A DNA stretch of 7,442 nt, taken from JBLNBU01 sp050260215. Its GTDB lineage: Bacteria; Pseudomonadota; Alphaproteobacteria; Rhodospirillales; Magnetospirillaceae. Position 1 is the first letter of the stretch. Each line of letters opens with the position of its first letter. Below the pieces are notes generated by a model. It was not told where the DNA came from. It did not search any database and was given only the letters and a program-made list of their open reading frames with translations. Shown here in pieces: positions 6,655 through 7,442 of this stretch. The DNA is taken from contig JBLNBU010000277.1 in NCBI GenBank assembly GCA_050260215.1, forward strand, positions 1 to 7,442, given 5' to 3'. Made by a program: the position numbers and the translations under genes.

Positions 6655-7442
6655 ATGACCACCGTCGGCCCCGCCGCCAGCCTCGCCCAGTTCCAGGCCC
6701 AGACGGCCCTGGCGATGCTGGCGGTGGTGAGCGCCGACGCCCCCGAGGAACTGGCCAAGCTGCCGGCCGGCACCCTGCTCGACGCCAAGGTGGCCGGGGA
6801 GGCCACGCGCAACACCCTGACCCTGTCCACCGAGGCCGGCACCGTCACCGTCAAGCTGCCACCCGGCCTGCAGGTGCCCGCCGACGCCAAGCTGACCCTG
6901 CAGCTGACCCTCCAGGGCGGCCAGCCAGCCTTCCGCCTGGTCGCCGTCAACGGCCGCCCCCTGCCCGGCGGTCCCGCCGCCGCCATCTTCAACGCCCCCA
7001 ACCCGCTGGCCGCCGGCCTGCTGCTGGCCGGCGAGGCCCGGGCGCAGCTCCCGCCGGGCGCCCCGCAGCCGGCCATGGCGGGAGCCGCGGCGACGGCGAC
7101 CGTGGCGACGCCCGCCCCGGCCGCCGGCCTGACCGCCACCGTCATCCGCCCGGCCGCGCCGCCCCTGCCCGGCAGCGTCGCCCCGACTCCGTCGGCCCTT
7201 TCCGGCCAGCCGGCCGCCGCCCCGCCCGGCCCCGCCGCGCCCGCCCTGCCGCCGGCATTGGCCGACCTGCCGGCCGGCACCACCCTCACGGTGCGCATCG
7301 CCACCGCCGCCCCCCAGGCCGCCCCCCAGCCGGCCGGACAGGCGCCCACCGCCGCCGCGGTCCCCGGCCAGCCCGTTCCGGCCGCCGCCCCGCCGGCACC
7401 CGCCGCCCCCTCGCCCGCCCAGCCGGCGCCTCTGCCGAGCCA
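6655..7442 (+). CDS. Ala/Pro-rich protein, possibly FliK-like hook-length control protein (partial)
   Basis: An open frame starts at ATG 6655, 3 bp after the flhG stop, and runs off the right edge after 262 codons with no stop. Codon use is extremely GC-biased and consistent with coding in this frame. A short N-terminal helix (about 8-30) leads to LAKLPAGTLLDAKV (33-46). A beta-rich, OB- or barrel-like segment (about 38-102) follows, with alternating TLTLS, GTVTVKLP, AKLTLQLTL and FRLVAVNGRPL strands. A long Ala/Pro-rich linker (about 104-200) comes next, then a second module beginning LADLPAGTTLTVRI (202-215), then more Ala/Pro-rich sequence. No signal peptide or membrane segment is evident. 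Low-complexity Ala/Pro linkers and a location behind flhG in a flagellar cluster fit an alphaproteobacterial FliK-type hook-length protein, whose conserved domain would lie beyond the window. That identity is inference; it could equally be an unnamed flagellar-cluster protein. It has no strong ribosome site and probably depends on coupling to flhG. Confidence 0.7.
   Translation, partial: MTTVGPAASLAQFQAQTALAMLAVVSADAPEELAKLPAGTLLDAKVAGEATRNTLTLSTEAGTVTVKLPPGLQVPADAKLTLQLTLQGGQPAFRLVAVNGRPLPGGPAAAIFNAPNPLAAGLLLAGEARAQLPPGAPQPAMAGAAATATVATPAPAAGLTATVIRPAAPPLPGSVAPTPSALSGQPAAAPPGPAAPALPPALADLPAGTTLTVRIATAAPQAAPQPAGQAPTAAAVPGQPVPAAAPPAPAAPSPAQPAPLPS

Noticed and set aside
6648..7349. A 233-codon open frame on the - strand
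   Set aside because: It is antisense to the Ala/Pro-rich gene. The + strand frame is open from ATG 6655 to the edge, abuts flhG and shows ordered beta-strand patterns, so the + frame is the gene.
1..7442. CRISPR array, tRNA/rRNA, insertion sequence, prophage or defence genes
   Set aside because: No repeated spacer pattern, RNA gene motif, transposase or terminal inverted repeat was seen; composition is uniform and all genes are flagellar or plausibly so.

Overview
The window is a tightly packed flagellar gene cluster from a high-GC Gram-negative bacterium. All genes are on the + strand, in the order fliG (3' end only) - fliH - fliN - flbD - flhA - flhF - flhG - start of an Ala/Pro-rich, probably FliK-like gene. 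The fliG-fliH-fliN-flbD order matches the fliF operon of Caulobacter and is typical of Alphaproteobacteria. Having flhA, flhF and flhG directly behind it (Caulobacter lacks flhF/flhG), with very high GC and strong G/C third-position bias, suggests a Rhodospirillales member, Magnetospirillum- or Azospirillum-like. That placement is inference from gene order and protein style only; no 16S rRNA or other marker is present.

Layout. 1-191: C-terminal end of the switch protein FliG. 193-861: FliH, export ATPase regulator. 904-1227: FliN, C-ring switch protein. 1241-2614: FlbD, sigma-54-dependent activator with an intact AAA+ core and a degenerate receiver. 2629-4749: FlhA, export-gate membrane protein. 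4750-4849: the only sizeable intergenic gap (100 bp), holding a large imperfect palindrome and a second small palindrome just before flhF. 4850-5857: FlhF, SRP-type GTPase with altered G motifs. 5854-6651: FlhG, MinD/ParA-type ATPase overlapping flhF by 4 bp. 6655 to the right edge: an open, unfinished frame with a repeated LPAGT-type module and Ala/Pro-rich linkers.

How it fits together. FliG and FliN build the rotor/switch. FliH delivers and controls the export ATPase and docks at the C ring. FlhA is the gate of the export machine. FlbD probably switches on the later (hook/filament) sigma-54 flagellar genes once early assembly succeeds. FlhF and FlhG set flagellum position and number. Spacing of 1-42 bp, or overlap, through most of the cluster suggests one transcript. 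The 100-bp gap before flhF is the one place where a separate promoter or mRNA boundary might sit, but I see no convincing promoter there.

Nothing here is a wholly new system. The points most worth a second look are the FlhF/FlhG pair, where FlhF has altered GTPase motifs and FlhG lacks the N-terminal activator motif known from the Bacillus protein, the palindromic element at 4777-4819, and the unfinished repeat-containing gene at the right edge.
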